DNA of 6,940 nucleotides from Synechococcales cyanobacterium PMM_0003 (GTDB lineage Bacteria; Cyanobacteriota; Cyanobacteriia; Pseudanabaenales; Pseudanabaenaceae). The notes beneath the pieces were generated by a model that saw only the letters and a list, made by a program, of their open reading frames with translations, ran no database searches and was not told the DNA's origin. Positions 1-5,698 of this stretch are shown here, in pieces. Made by a program: the position numbers and the translations under genes. The stretch's first letter is position 1. Each line of letters starts with the position of its first letter. The DNA lies in assembly GCA_949128015.1 (NCBI GenBank), contig CASBRC010000404.1:1-6940 (forward strand), written 5' to 3'.

Positions 1-3
1 CAA

Positions 4-77
4 CGGGATGTAGCGCAGCTTGGTAGCGCGCCTGCTTTGGGAGCAGGATGTCGTAGGTTCGAATCCTATCATCCCGA
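4..77 (+). tRNA. tRNA-Pro (anticodon UGG)
   Basis: A complete cloverleaf can be drawn by hand. The 7-bp acceptor stem pairs 4-10 with 70-76, and the discriminator base is A77. The D stem pairs 13-16 with 26-29 around a GG-containing loop. The anticodon stem is 31-35/43-47, with the 7-base loop at 36-42 carrying TGG at 38-40. The variable region is 48-52. The T stem is 53-57/65-69 (the outermost pair is G-T) with the loop TTCGAAT. The anticodon UGG reads proline codons. The 3' CCA is not encoded, so it would be added after transcription. A terminator hairpin follows 19 bases downstream, so the gene looks like the end of its transcript. Confidence 0.97.
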
Positions 78-95
78 CTTAAAAAGAAAAAACTT

Positions 96-121
96 AAAAG
101 CGTCGGATACGGCGCTTTTTT
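96..121 (+). terminator. Intrinsic terminator after tRNA-Pro
   Basis: The hairpin has a GC core GCGTCG (100-105) paired with CGGCGC (110-115), including one G-T pair, around the loop GATA. It is extended by AAAA upstream pairing with TTTT downstream, and a run of six T closes it at 116-121. This is a textbook Rho-independent terminator for the tRNA transcript. Confidence 0.85.
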
Positions 122-270
122 ATTTGGCTGACAAAACTTACAAAATATTTTTAACCCGTAAAGCCTACCTCACGCCCTTCAGGTCGTAGTACAAGCTTAC
201 TCTTACCAATTTAATTAGGTTTTCTTACTTTTATAGCTATCGCCACTGGTGTCAAGACAACTCAAAACCC

Positions 271-307
271 AAAAGAGAGAGGCGGCGCGGAGCGCCGCCT
301 TTCTTTT
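271..307 (-). terminator. Terminator of the desaturase-like gene (probably bidirectional)
   Basis: The GC-rich arms GGCGGCGC (281-288) and GCGCCGCC (292-299) surround a 3-base loop. The pairing continues outward through the purine run 273-280 and the pyrimidine run 300-307, giving a 17-bp stem with two G-T pairs. Read on the minus strand it ends in a CTCTCTTTT pyrimidine tract, 5 bases past the stop codon of the minus-strand gene. The plus-strand side also ends in TTTCTTTT, so it may stop transcripts from both directions. Confidence 0.8.
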
Positions 308-312
308 GGATT

Positions 313-1113
313 TTATGTCCTAACACAGTTAGCGACAGCTATAAATAAGCTTTTCAATAAACTTTTAAATGGATAAATAAAATAGTCAAAATAACTTGTC
401 TTAGTATTTAATTCTGTTCCATATTGCTCTGGTAATTCACGATCAGGCATATAGAAAGTACCAAATATATAATCAATAAATGGCAACTGCACAGCCAAAT
501 TTTGAGCGTATAGTTTTGGATAGCGATCGTGATGCCAATGATGAAATTCTGGCGTGGCAATAATCCATTTTAAAATTGGAAACCTAACTCGAATATTGGC
601 ATGGATAAAAAATGCGATCGCACTAGAGAAAATCGCATAAATTGCCAAGGTCTCAGTCGAAAATCCTAACCAATATAGTGGAATCATTTGACAAGCTTTC
701 GTTAAAATTTGCTCGAAAGGATGTACACGAACTGTAGCTAGCCAATCAATATTCGTAGAACTATGGTGAATAGCATGAAACTGCCATAGCAAAGGCACAG
801 TATGCATCAGTCGATGAATAATATAAAAACTAAGATCGCCAATGAATATAGCAACAGTAACTTGTAAAACAAGGGGTTGTTGACTAATAAAACTAGATAG
901 TATCGGCATTGATCTTTGACTCAGCAATGCAAATACAATTAATAAACTAGTTGTACCATGACCAATAAAATAACCTGAAAAATAATAACAAAGGTCTGTA
1001 AACCAACCTTCTCGAAATAGATTTCGTTGATGAGCTGCGAATATTTTTTCAATAGGTAAGAATATAAATACTAAGATCAATATTCCTTTGATAACATTAG
1101 GTATTTCCAGCAT
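313..1113 (-). CDS. Sterol desaturase / fatty acid hydroxylase family membrane protein
   Basis: The 266-residue product carries the histidine clusters of the integral-membrane di-iron fatty acid hydroxylase superfamily: HRLMH at 100-104, HAIHH at 113-117, a further His at 131, HAN at 171-173 and HHWHH at 191-195. Known members of this family use the clustered histidines to hold two irons and hydroxylate or desaturate a lipid. The substrate here cannot be read from the sequence. Hydrophobic segments lie near residues 7-25, 45-65, 80-100 and 145-171, so it is a membrane protein with the metal site on one face. The ATG start is the first possible one: an in-frame TGA lies two codons upstream. 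No Shine-Dalgarno sequence is visible before it. The gene is transcribed away from psbD and ends just before a GC-rich terminator, so it is probably monocistronic. The family call is firm and the function is open. Confidence 0.9.
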   Translation of the reverse strand: MLEIPNVIKGILILVFIFLPIEKIFAAHQRNLFREGWFTDLCYYFSGYFIGHGTTSLLIVFALLSQRSMPILSSFISQQPLVLQVTVAIFIGDLSFYIIHRLMHTVPLLWQFHAIHHSSTNIDWLATVRVHPFEQILTKACQMIPLYWLGFSTETLAIYAIFSSAIAFFIHANIRVRFPILKWIIATPEFHHWHHDRYPKLYAQNLAVQLPFIDYIFGTFYMPDRELPEQYGTELNTKTSYFDYFIYPFKSLLKSLFIAVANCVRT

Positions 1114-1124
1114 TATTCAAATCA

Positions 1125-1154
1125 CTAATTTTGTTCACAGCTAATTATTCACAG
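1125..1154. repeat. Imperfect tandem repeat in the leader of the desaturase-like gene
   Basis: Two adjacent copies are visible: CTAATTTTGTTCACAG (1125-1140) and CTAATTATTCACAG (1141-1154). They differ by a 2-base indel and one or two substitutions. They lie 12 bases upstream of the start codon of the minus-strand gene, so they fall in its 5' leader or promoter. No function can be assigned. Confidence 0.6.
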
Positions 1155-1162
1155 CCAATTTT

Positions 1163-1213
1163 TCAATCGATATTTTCTGCGATCGCATCTTGCACAGAAT
1201 TCATCTTAGACAT
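1163..1213 (-). CDS. Possible 16-codon upstream ORF or leader peptide
   Basis: On the minus strand an ATG at 1213 is preceded by GAGG (1219-1222) at a 5-base spacing. This is a better ribosome-binding site than that of the gene it precedes. It opens a frame encoding MSKMNSVQDAIAENID that stops at TGA (1163-1165), 49 bases before the desaturase-like ATG and in another frame. The codons for DAIA include a HIP1 octamer. It could be a leader peptide, the surviving 5' end of a lost gene, or chance. The Shine-Dalgarno match is the only positive evidence. Confidence 0.25.
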   Translation of the reverse strand: MSKMNSVQDAIAENID

Positions 1214-1504
1214 GATTACCTCAGGGTTCGGATCTGTCTAGCTAGCATTATGGCTTTTATTTTTGCTGCTGGATTAATACTGCCTTTTTTTACAGATCGG
1301 GTTGCGAGCGCGATCGCCAGATTCACTTCTAAGCATTTAATAAGTATAAATACTTAGTCTATTAGCGTAGATACAAAACCAAACTTCTCCCTCTTTCTAC
1401 GTTTTTGAAATGACTTGATTTGATGCTGCTATATTATTAATCAATATATTAATTTGTTAGTACCTATCCCTCAAGGCACAGATGCAATATGACTTAATAC
1501 TTTT

Positions 1505-1532
1505 TTAAGATTTGTTGTCGAGTTGATATACT
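1505..1532 (+). promoter_or_regulatory. Candidate psbD promoter
   Basis: TATACT at 1527-1532 is one base from the bacterial -10 consensus. The best -35 partner, TTAAGA at 1505-1510 with a 16-base spacer, is poor. Transcription would begin near 1539 and give a leader of about 130 bases. TTTGTAAA at 1532-1539 is the complement of TTTACAAA, which fits one half of the cyanobacterial high-light element HLR1 ((G/T)TTACA(A/T)(A/T)), but the second half-site is weak. An alternative -10, TATAAA at 1634-1639, lies much closer to the start codon. Confidence 0.28.
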
Positions 1533-1542
1533 TTGTAAATCT

Positions 1543-1575
1543 ATCTCAAACCATTGCTTAGCAATAGTTTGAGGT
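1543..1575 (+). promoter_or_regulatory. Hairpin in the upstream region / leader of psbD
   Basis: CTCAAAC (1545-1551) pairs with GTTTGAG (1567-1573), and ATTGC (1553-1557) pairs with GCAAT (1561-1565) around a TTA loop, with one internal C/A mismatch at 1552/1566. It lies 94 bases before the psbD ATG and has no T-run after it, so it does not look like a terminator. If transcription starts near 1539, it would sit at the very 5' end of the mRNA. There it could protect the transcript or serve as a control element. Confidence 0.4.
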
Positions 1576-1668
1576 TATTAAGTATTTTATAAGAAGGCAA
1601 ACGTAAAGATGTGTTAAGCTGTTTTGAAATCCATATAAATATTCTTAGTTAAAGCAGGATTTAAAATT

Positions 1669-2736
1669 ATGACCATTGCAATGGGCAGGTCGCAAGCAGT
1701 CGAAAGAGGATGGTTTGATGTCATCGACGACTGGCTAAAACGCGACAGATTCGTATTTATTGGTTGGAGTGGCTTATTGCTATTTCCCACCGCATTTTTA
1801 TCTATTGGTGGCTGGTTTACAGGTATCACCTTTGTATCGTCTTGGTACAGCCACGGTCTCGCTTCTAGCTTCCTCGAAGGTTGCAACATTTTGACCGTAG
1901 CAGTATCTTCTCCCCCATTGAGCGTTGGTCACTCCTTGCTTTTACTTTGGGGACCTGAAGCACAAGGCGACTTTACTCGCTGGTGTCAAATTGGCGGTCT
2001 GTGGACATTTCTTGCTCTTCACGGCGCGTTCGCATTGATTGGCTTTATGCTACGTCAATTTGAAATCTCCCGTCTAGTCGGAATCCGTCCTTATAATGCG
2101 ATCGCATTCTCTGGCCCTATCGCCGTATTCGTATCCGTATTCTTGATGTACCCATTGGGTCAATCTGGTTGGTTCTTCGGCCCAACCTTCGGCGTAGCTG
2201 GTATTTTTCGTTTCATCTTATTCCTCCAAGGTTTCCATAACTGGACACTTAACCCCTTCCACATGATGGGCGTAGCAGGTATCCTCGGTGGCGCATTGCT
2301 CTGTGCAATTCACGGTGCAACAGTTGAAAACACCTTGTTTGAAGATGGCGAAGGCACTAGCTCTAACACCTTCAAAGCTTTCAACCCAACTCAATCTGAA
2401 GAAACCTACTCCATGGTTACAGCTAACCGTTTCTGGAGCCAAATCTTCGGTATTGCTTTCTCTAACAAGCGTTGGTTGCACTTCTTCATGCTATTTGTAC
2501 CCGTAACTGGACTTTGGTTCAGCAGCGTTGGTATCGTCGGACTAGCATTGAACTTGCGTGCTTATGACTTCGTATCTCAAGAAGTCCGCGCCGCAGAAGA
2601 TCCAGAATTTGAGACCTTCTACACCAAGAACTTGCTCTTGAATGAAGGTATTCGCGCATGGATGGCTCCTCAAGACCAACCAGGCGAAAACTTCATATTC
2701 CCTGAAGAAGTATTACCTCGCGGTAACGCACTTTAA
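1669..2736 (+). CDS. psbD: Photosystem II reaction centre protein D2
   Basis: The 355-residue product is recognisable as D2 along its whole length, from MTIA at the start to the [11 protein letters not shown] tail. Together with D1 it binds P680, pheophytin, QA and the non-heme iron in the thylakoid membrane. The expected residues are present, shifted by +1 and then +3 from standard numbering: His118 (peripheral chlorophyll), Tyr161 (TyrD), His190 (by TyrD), His198 (P680 chlorophyll), His215 and His271 (iron), and Tyr247 (bicarbonate). CAGGA at 1655-1659 supports the ATG, and the N-terminus matches the family. The usual length is 352-353. The extra residues are one near position 10 and two in the stromal D-E loop (TSSNTF, 230-235). 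The lumenal segment [10 protein letters not shown] (80-89) departs from the usual STPADSMGHS. Unlike in most cyanobacteria, the end of psbD does not overlap psbC. Confidence 0.98.
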   Translation: MTIAMGRSQAVERGWFDVIDDWLKRDRFVFIGWSGLLLFPTAFLSIGGWFTGITFVSSWYSHGLASSFLEGCNILTVAVSSPPLSVGHSLLLLWGPEAQGDFTRWCQIGGLWTFLALHGAFALIGFMLRQFEISRLVGIRPYNAIAFSGPIAVFVSVFLMYPLGQSGWFFGPTFGVAGIFRFILFLQGFHNWTLNPFHMMGVAGILGGALLCAIHGATVENTLFEDGEGTSSNTFKAFNPTQSEETYSMVTANRFWSQIFGIAFSNKRWLHFFMLFVPVTGLWFSSVGIVGLALNLRAYDFVSQEVRAAEDPEFETFYTKNLLLNEGIRAWMAPQDQPGENFIFPEEVLPRGNAL

Positions 2737-2745
2737 AATCCTTTC

Positions 2746-2786
2746 CAGAAAATTTATACGGCGCATTGCGCCGTATAAATTTTCTG
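2746..2786 (+). terminator. 41-bp palindrome after psbD, probable terminator or mRNA-stabilising hairpin
   Basis: The arms 2746-2764 and 2768-2786 are perfectly complementary over 19 bp around an ATT loop. The stem has a GGCGC/GCGCC core at the tip and an AT-rich base (AAAATTTATA). It begins 9 bases after the psbD stop. Its T-run lies inside the right arm rather than after it, so it could act as a terminator in either direction. It could also be a 3' stability hairpin that lets some transcription continue into psbC. Confidence 0.65.
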
Positions 2787-2792
2787 ACTTAA

Positions 2793-2894
2793 TTAGCTAT
2801 TAGATATCAGCTCAGTTCGACTAGTTTTTAGATTATGATGATTTCATCAAACCTCTAGACGTTAGCAGCTACCAAGCTGATTTCTGATAGCTAA
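2793..2894. repeat. Inverted repeat of degenerate TTAGCTA heptads between psbD and psbC
   Basis: The left arm 2793-2812 and right arm 2875-2894 are complementary at 18 of 20 positions. Each arm reads as seven-base units: TTAGCTA, TTAGATA, TCAGCTC on the left, and on the opposite strand TTAGCTA, TCAGAAA, TCAGCTT on the right. The 62-base interior holds a small stem, TGATG/CATCA (2836-2840/2845-2849). It also holds CAGCT (2866-2870), which can pair with AGCTG (2875-2879) instead of the distant left arm. I recall similar TCAGCTA-type heptads in intergenic regions of other cyanobacteria. Whether this is a mobile repeat or a structured RNA is undecided. Confidence 0.55.
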
Positions 2895-2902
2895 AAAATT
2901 AT

Positions 2903-2931
2903 TTGCTGATTTGCACTTTAAAACCTATAAA
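2903..2931 (+). promoter_or_regulatory. Candidate psbC promoter
   Basis: TTGCTG (2903-2908) and TATAAA (2926-2931) are separated by exactly 17 bases, the preferred spacing for a housekeeping sigma factor. The -10 matches 5 of 6 and the -35 matches 3 of 6. The predicted start near 2938 gives a very short leader that still includes the GGAG site. It fits a psbC transcribed on its own behind the psbD terminator. Confidence 0.45.
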
Positions 2932-2940
2932 AAGTTTTCT

Positions 2941-2944
2941 GGAG
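2941..2944 (+). promoter_or_regulatory. Shine-Dalgarno site that fixes the psbC start
   Basis: GGAG lies 10 bases before the GTG at 2955. An in-frame TAA at 2946-2948 blocks any start further upstream. This GTG is therefore the first possible initiator. Confidence 0.75.
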
Positions 2945-2954
2945 ATAACTTCTC

Positions 2955-4346
2955 GTGACGACGACCATTAACTTAAACTCGCTAGGAGTGGGCGGGCGTA
3001 CACAGGATTCATCGGGCTTTGCTTGGTGGTCTGGCAACGCACGACTCATTAACCTTTCTGGCAAACTGCTGGGCGCACACGTTGCTCATGCAGGTTTGAT
3101 CGTATTCTGGGCTGGCGCAATGACTTTATTTGAAGTTGCGCACTTTGTTCCCGAAAAACCAATGTACGAGCAAGGCTTCATCCTTCTGCCACACCTTGCG
3201 ACCCAAGGTTGGGGTGTTGGTGCTGGCGGCGAAGTTGTTGATGTTTTTCCTTACTTCGTAGTTGGTGTTTTACACCTTATTTCGTCGGCTGTACTAGGCT
3301 TTGGTGGTATTTACCACGCCTTGCGCGGACCTGAAGTTTTAGAAAATTATTCTTCTTTCTTTGGCTACGACTGGAAAGATAAGAACCAAATGACCAATAT
3401 TATCGGGTATCACCTGATCTTGTTGGGCTGTGGCGCACTTCTGCTCGTATTCAAAGCCATGTTCTTTGGTGGGCTATACGACACATGGGCTCCCGGTGGT
3501 GGCGATGTACGTGTGATCACTAATCCTACGATTAATCCAGTTGTCATCTTTGGATATGTCCTTAATTCACCCTTTGGCGGTGAAGGCAACATCGTTGGTG
3601 TTAATAACCTTGAAGATGTAGTCGGTGGACATATCTGGATCGGCTTAATTTGTATCGGCGGCGGTATTTGGCATATTGTCACTAAGCCTTTCGGTTGGGC
3701 GCGTCGCGCACTCGTTTGGTCTGGTGAAGCTTATCTGTCTTACAGTTTGGGCGCATTGAGCTTCATGGCGTTTATCGCTACTTGCTTTGTGTGGTTTAAC
3801 AACACCGTTTACCCTAGTGAGTTCTTTGGTCCTACTGCTGCTGAAGCTTCTCAGTCACAAGCGTTTACGTACCTTGTGCGTGACCAAAAGCTTGGTGCAA
3901 ATATTGCAACTTCTCAAGGTCCGACTGGGCTTGGTAAGTACCTGATGCGTTCTCCTTCTGGCGAAATCATCTTTGGTGGTGAAACCATGCGTTTCTGGGA
4001 TTTCCGTGGTCCTTGGTTAGAGCCTCTCCGTGGTCCTAGCGGAATGGATATTGATAAACTTAAGAATGACGTTCAGCCTTGGCAAGTACGTCGCGCTGCG
4101 GAATATATGACTCACGCTCCTTTAGGTTCTTTGAACTCAGTAGGTGGTGTCATCACTGAAATCAACGCGGTAAACTTTGTTTCTCCTCGTTCTTGGTTGT
4201 CTACTTCGCACTTCGTATTGTCCTTCATGTTCTTAGTCGGTCACCTATGGCACGCTGGTCGCGCTCGCGCAGCAGTTGCTGGCTTTGAAAAAGGTATTGA
4301 CCGTAAGACTGAGGCTGTACTTTCGATGCCTGATCTTGATCAATAG
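2955..4346 (+). CDS. psbC: Photosystem II CP43 chlorophyll-binding antenna protein
   Basis: The 463-residue product is CP43, the inner antenna that binds chlorophyll a in six membrane helices next to D1 and also contributes to the oxygen-evolving cluster. It matches the family from [20 protein letters not shown] (19-38) to the end ([15 protein letters not shown]). The large lumenal loop contains GGETMRFWD (341-349), whose Glu343 and Arg346 correspond to the Mn-cluster ligand Glu354 and to Arg357 of standard numbering. Antenna histidines such as those in AHVAHAG (41-47) and [12 protein letters not shown] (429-440) are present. The length equals the usual 461 or so from the GTG start. Only the first 18 or so residues ([18 protein letters not shown]) are divergent, and this is exactly the part affected by the relocated start. 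psbC lies 218 bp after psbD, with its own candidate promoter, and ends before a strong palindrome. Confidence 0.98.
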   Translation: MTTTINLNSLGVGGRTQDSSGFAWWSGNARLINLSGKLLGAHVAHAGLIVFWAGAMTLFEVAHFVPEKPMYEQGFILLPHLATQGWGVGAGGEVVDVFPYFVVGVLHLISSAVLGFGGIYHALRGPEVLENYSSFFGYDWKDKNQMTNIIGYHLILLGCGALLLVFKAMFFGGLYDTWAPGGGDVRVITNPTINPVVIFGYVLNSPFGGEGNIVGVNNLEDVVGGHIWIGLICIGGGIWHIVTKPFGWARRALVWSGEAYLSYSLGALSFMAFIATCFVWFNNTVYPSEFFGPTAAEASQSQAFTYLVRDQKLGANIATSQGPTGLGKYLMRSPSGEIIFGGETMRFWDFRGPWLEPLRGPSGMDIDKLKNDVQPWQVRRAAEYMTHAPLGSLNSVGGVITEINAVNFVSPRSWLSTSHFVLSFMFLVGHLWHAGRARAAVAGFEKGIDRKTEAVLSMPDLDQ

Positions 4347-4368
4347 CTAAATAAGAGGTGCTAAACAC

Positions 4369-4423
4369 ATCTCGCAAAAAAATAAAGGCAGTGCTTAGCA
4401 CTGCCTTTATTTTTTTGCGAGAT
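4369..4423. terminator. 55-bp perfect palindrome, shared terminator of psbC and ycf65
   Basis: The arms 4369-4394 and 4398-4423 are complementary without a single mismatch (26 bp) around a TTA loop. The core GGCAGTGC/GCACTGCC is followed by TTTATTTTTTT on the plus strand, and by symmetry on the minus strand. An outer ATCTCGC/GCGAGAT clamp closes the stem. It lies 22 bases after the psbC stop and 10 bases after the stop of the convergent ycf65, so one element can end both transcripts. Confidence 0.9.
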
Positions 4424-4433
4424 AATTACTAGT

Positions 4434-4733
4434 CTAGTTACTACCAGTAAATATGACATCAGGGAATTTACCTTGAGCCTCTGTCATCGGGCGATTTTTG
4501 CCTTCTTGCTGCCAGTAATTAATTACTTCGGTTGCCTTATTTAAAATCTCGATCCGATCTTGATCGGCAATCCAAGGCTTGCTTTCCATTTCTGATTTAA
4601 GTTGATCCCAAGCATCATCACGGGGCCAGAAGAAATACTTGGTGAGAGGGCTGAAACCTTTGCCAACGACTTGATCGACGGCAAGAGCTACGTTATTCTC
4701 TAACCATAAGATTTTTAGAATAAACTGGGACAA
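4434..4733 (-). CDS. ycf65: Small ribosomal subunit protein PSRP-3 / Ycf65
   Basis: The 99-residue product matches the PSRP-3 (Ycf65, cS23) family of the 30S subunit in cyanobacteria and plastids. Characteristic segments are [15 protein letters not shown] (8-22), [15 protein letters not shown] (28-42), ESKPWI (50-55), [12 protein letters not shown] (64-75) and the end [11 protein letters not shown] (89-99). The full family length is present. The start codon is TTG. It is preceded by GGAGG at a 9-base spacing, and an in-frame TAG three codons upstream (4740-4742) excludes a longer form; the conserved N-terminus also begins here. The gene is convergent with psbC and divergent from the HAD gene, from which it is separated by about 60 bp that must hold promoters for both. 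In the ribosome this protein sits on the small subunit, and its exact role is not settled. Confidence 0.95.
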   Translation of the reverse strand: MSQFILKILWLENNVALAVDQVVGKGFSPLTKYFFWPRDDAWDQLKSEMESKPWIADQDRIEILNKATEVINYWQQEGKNRPMTEAQGKFPDVIFTGSN

Positions 4734-4742
4734 TGCTACCTA

Positions 4743-4747
4743 CCTCC
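4743..4747 (-). promoter_or_regulatory. Shine-Dalgarno site for the TTG start of ycf65
   Basis: On the minus strand GGAGG (complement of CCTCC) lies 9 bases before the TTG at 4733. It is the strongest anti-16S match among the genes of this window. It compensates for the rare start codon and supports the choice of start. Confidence 0.8.
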
Positions 4748-4793
4748 AACAAAAATTAAATTACATATTAAAGTAGCGATCTTGGACTATAAC

Positions 4794-5600
4794 ATGATTG
4801 AAACATCTAAAATTGATTCACAACGATTGGGTAAAAGTATTTTTGTATTTGATATTGATGGCGTGATTCGCGATGTCTCTGGTTCCTATCGCCGAGCATT
4901 AGCAGATACGGTTGAGTATTTTGTGAAGAAGTTGGCAAATGCTGCTTATCGTCCTACCTCTGAAGAAATCGACGAATTAAAGGCTGAAGGGAGCTGGAAT
5001 AATGACTGGGAAGCTTCGCAGGAGCTAATCAAGCGATATTTTCATGAGTTGGGAAAAGAGAGCCAAGTATCCCATGAGGCGATCGTGGAGTATTTTCAGG
5101 GTCGTTATCGTGGCAGTAATTCTGACTGGTCAGATGGATATATTGCATTAGAGCCTCTGATTGCGACCAGAGAATATTTTCAAGAGTTGTCGGCGGCAGC
5201 AATTGGTTGGGGATTCTTTAGTGGGGCAACACGAGCTTCCGCTAGTTATGTATTGCAACGCTTGGCAATCGATCAACCTGTGCTAATAGCGATGGAAGAT
5301 GCGGCTGGTAAACCCGATCCTACGGGGCTGTTATTAGCGGTAAAGCAAATTGAGCTTAAGCAAAGCAAGAAGTCTACAAAGGTTGTTGTGTATGTCGGTG
5401 ACACGGTGGCGGATATGCTGACAGTGGTTAAGGCGCGAGCCTACGATCCTAATTACGAATATGTGGCAGTTGGTGTGATCCCGCCGCATGTGACAGAAGA
5501 TTTACGCGATCGCTATACTGATTTGCTTAAAAAAAGTGGTGCAGATTTAGTTTTAGGTAGTGTTTTGGAGCTAACTCCACAGCTTGATCTGTTGCGGTGA
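4794..5600 (+). CDS. HAD-superfamily hydrolase, subfamily IA (TIGR01548-like)
   Basis: The 268-residue product (from ATG 4794) has all four motifs of the haloacid dehalogenase superfamily. Motif I is FVFDIDGVIRD, with nucleophile Asp20 and acid/base Asp22. Motif II is FFSGATR, with Ser143. Motif III is GKPDP, with Lys173. Motif IV is VGDTVAD, with Asp203 and Asp207. The helical insert between motifs I and II places the cap as subfamily IA, like phosphoglycolate phosphatases. It resembles the uncharacterised TIGR01548 group that I recall from cyanobacteria and haloarchaea, so phosphatase activity is likely and the substrate is unknown. A TTG at 4782 in the same frame would add four residues. 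I prefer the ATG because GGA (4784-4786) is correctly spaced before it. ycf54 follows 98 bp downstream on the same strand and could be cotranscribed, though no evidence settles this. Confidence 0.9.
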   Translation: MIETSKIDSQRLGKSIFVFDIDGVIRDVSGSYRRALADTVEYFVKKLANAAYRPTSEEIDELKAEGSWNNDWEASQELIKRYFHELGKESQVSHEAIVEYFQGRYRGSNSDWSDGYIALEPLIATREYFQELSAAAIGWGFFSGATRASASYVLQRLAIDQPVLIAMEDAAGKPDPTGLLLAVKQIELKQSKKSTKVVVYVGDTVADMLTVVKARAYDPNYEYVAVGVIPPHVTEDLRDRYTDLLKKSGADLVLGSVLELTPQLDLLR

Positions 5601-5647
5601 AAGTGCTGTCTTTACTTGCTAAGAGCGCAAAGTGCTATGGTAAAGTT

Positions 5648-5695
5648 TTTTAAGAAAGTTTTAAGAACACATCTAAAAATATATTTAAAAATATA
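5648..5695 (+). promoter_or_regulatory. Phased direct repeats upstream of ycf54
   Basis: TTTTAAGAA occurs at 5648-5656 and 5659-5667, exactly 11 bases apart, or one helical turn. It is followed by TAAAAATATA at 5674-5683 and 5686-5695, which are 12 bases apart. Response regulators of the OmpR type bind such helically phased repeats. The sequence does not fit the known cyanobacterial Pho box or HLR1 well, so the regulator is unknown. The second pair abuts the ycf54 start, which lacks a Shine-Dalgarno sequence. Confidence 0.35.
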
Positions 5696-5698
5696 CTT

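Larger units (their letters stand above)
1214..1668. other. AT-rich spacer upstream of psbD with no clear gene
   Basis: The divergent spacer between the desaturase-like gene and psbD is 555 bp long in all, and this is its psbD-side part. It contains a HIP1 octamer at 1310-1317 and a short inverted repeat TAAGTATAAATACTTA at 1341-1356. ACTTAAT occurs at 1492-1498 and again in inverted orientation at 1577-1583. The hairpin at 1543-1575 and a candidate promoter near 1527 are listed separately. No open frame here has both a start and a ribosome-binding site. The length suggests extended regulation of psbD, which is light-responsive in studied cyanobacteria. Confidence 0.6.

Noticed and set aside
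151..210. Minus-strand open stretch of 19 codons ending in RPEGREVGFTG, in the spacer between the tRNA terminator and the desaturase-like gene
   Set aside because: It looks like the tail of a coding sequence and could be a gene or insertion-sequence remnant. It is bounded by stops, has no start codon and matches nothing I can identify.
1250..1357. Plus-strand ORF of 35 codons with a hydrophobic start (MAFIFAAGLILPFF)
   Set aside because: It resembles a small membrane protein, but it has no Shine-Dalgarno sequence, no match to the small photosystem subunits I know, and lies in AT-rich spacer.
1405..1435. TTGAAA and TATATT as a second promoter upstream of psbD
   Set aside because: The 19-base spacer is too long, and such matches are common in AT-rich sequence.
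1614..1889. Minus-strand ORF over the start of psbD
   Set aside because: It is the antisense shadow of a highly conserved gene, with no recognisable protein and no ribosome-binding site.
2218..2506. ORFs on both strands inside psbD
   Set aside because: They lie entirely within the D2 coding region in other frames and show no family features.
3410..3682. Minus-strand ORF inside psbC
   Set aside because: It is a proline-rich shadow frame of CP43, with no independent support.
5600..5636. AAAGTGCT repeated at 5600-5607 and 5629-5636 after the HAD gene
   Set aside because: Only eight bases are repeated, one copy overlaps the stop codon, and there is no hairpin or T-run, so no terminator or operator can be supported.
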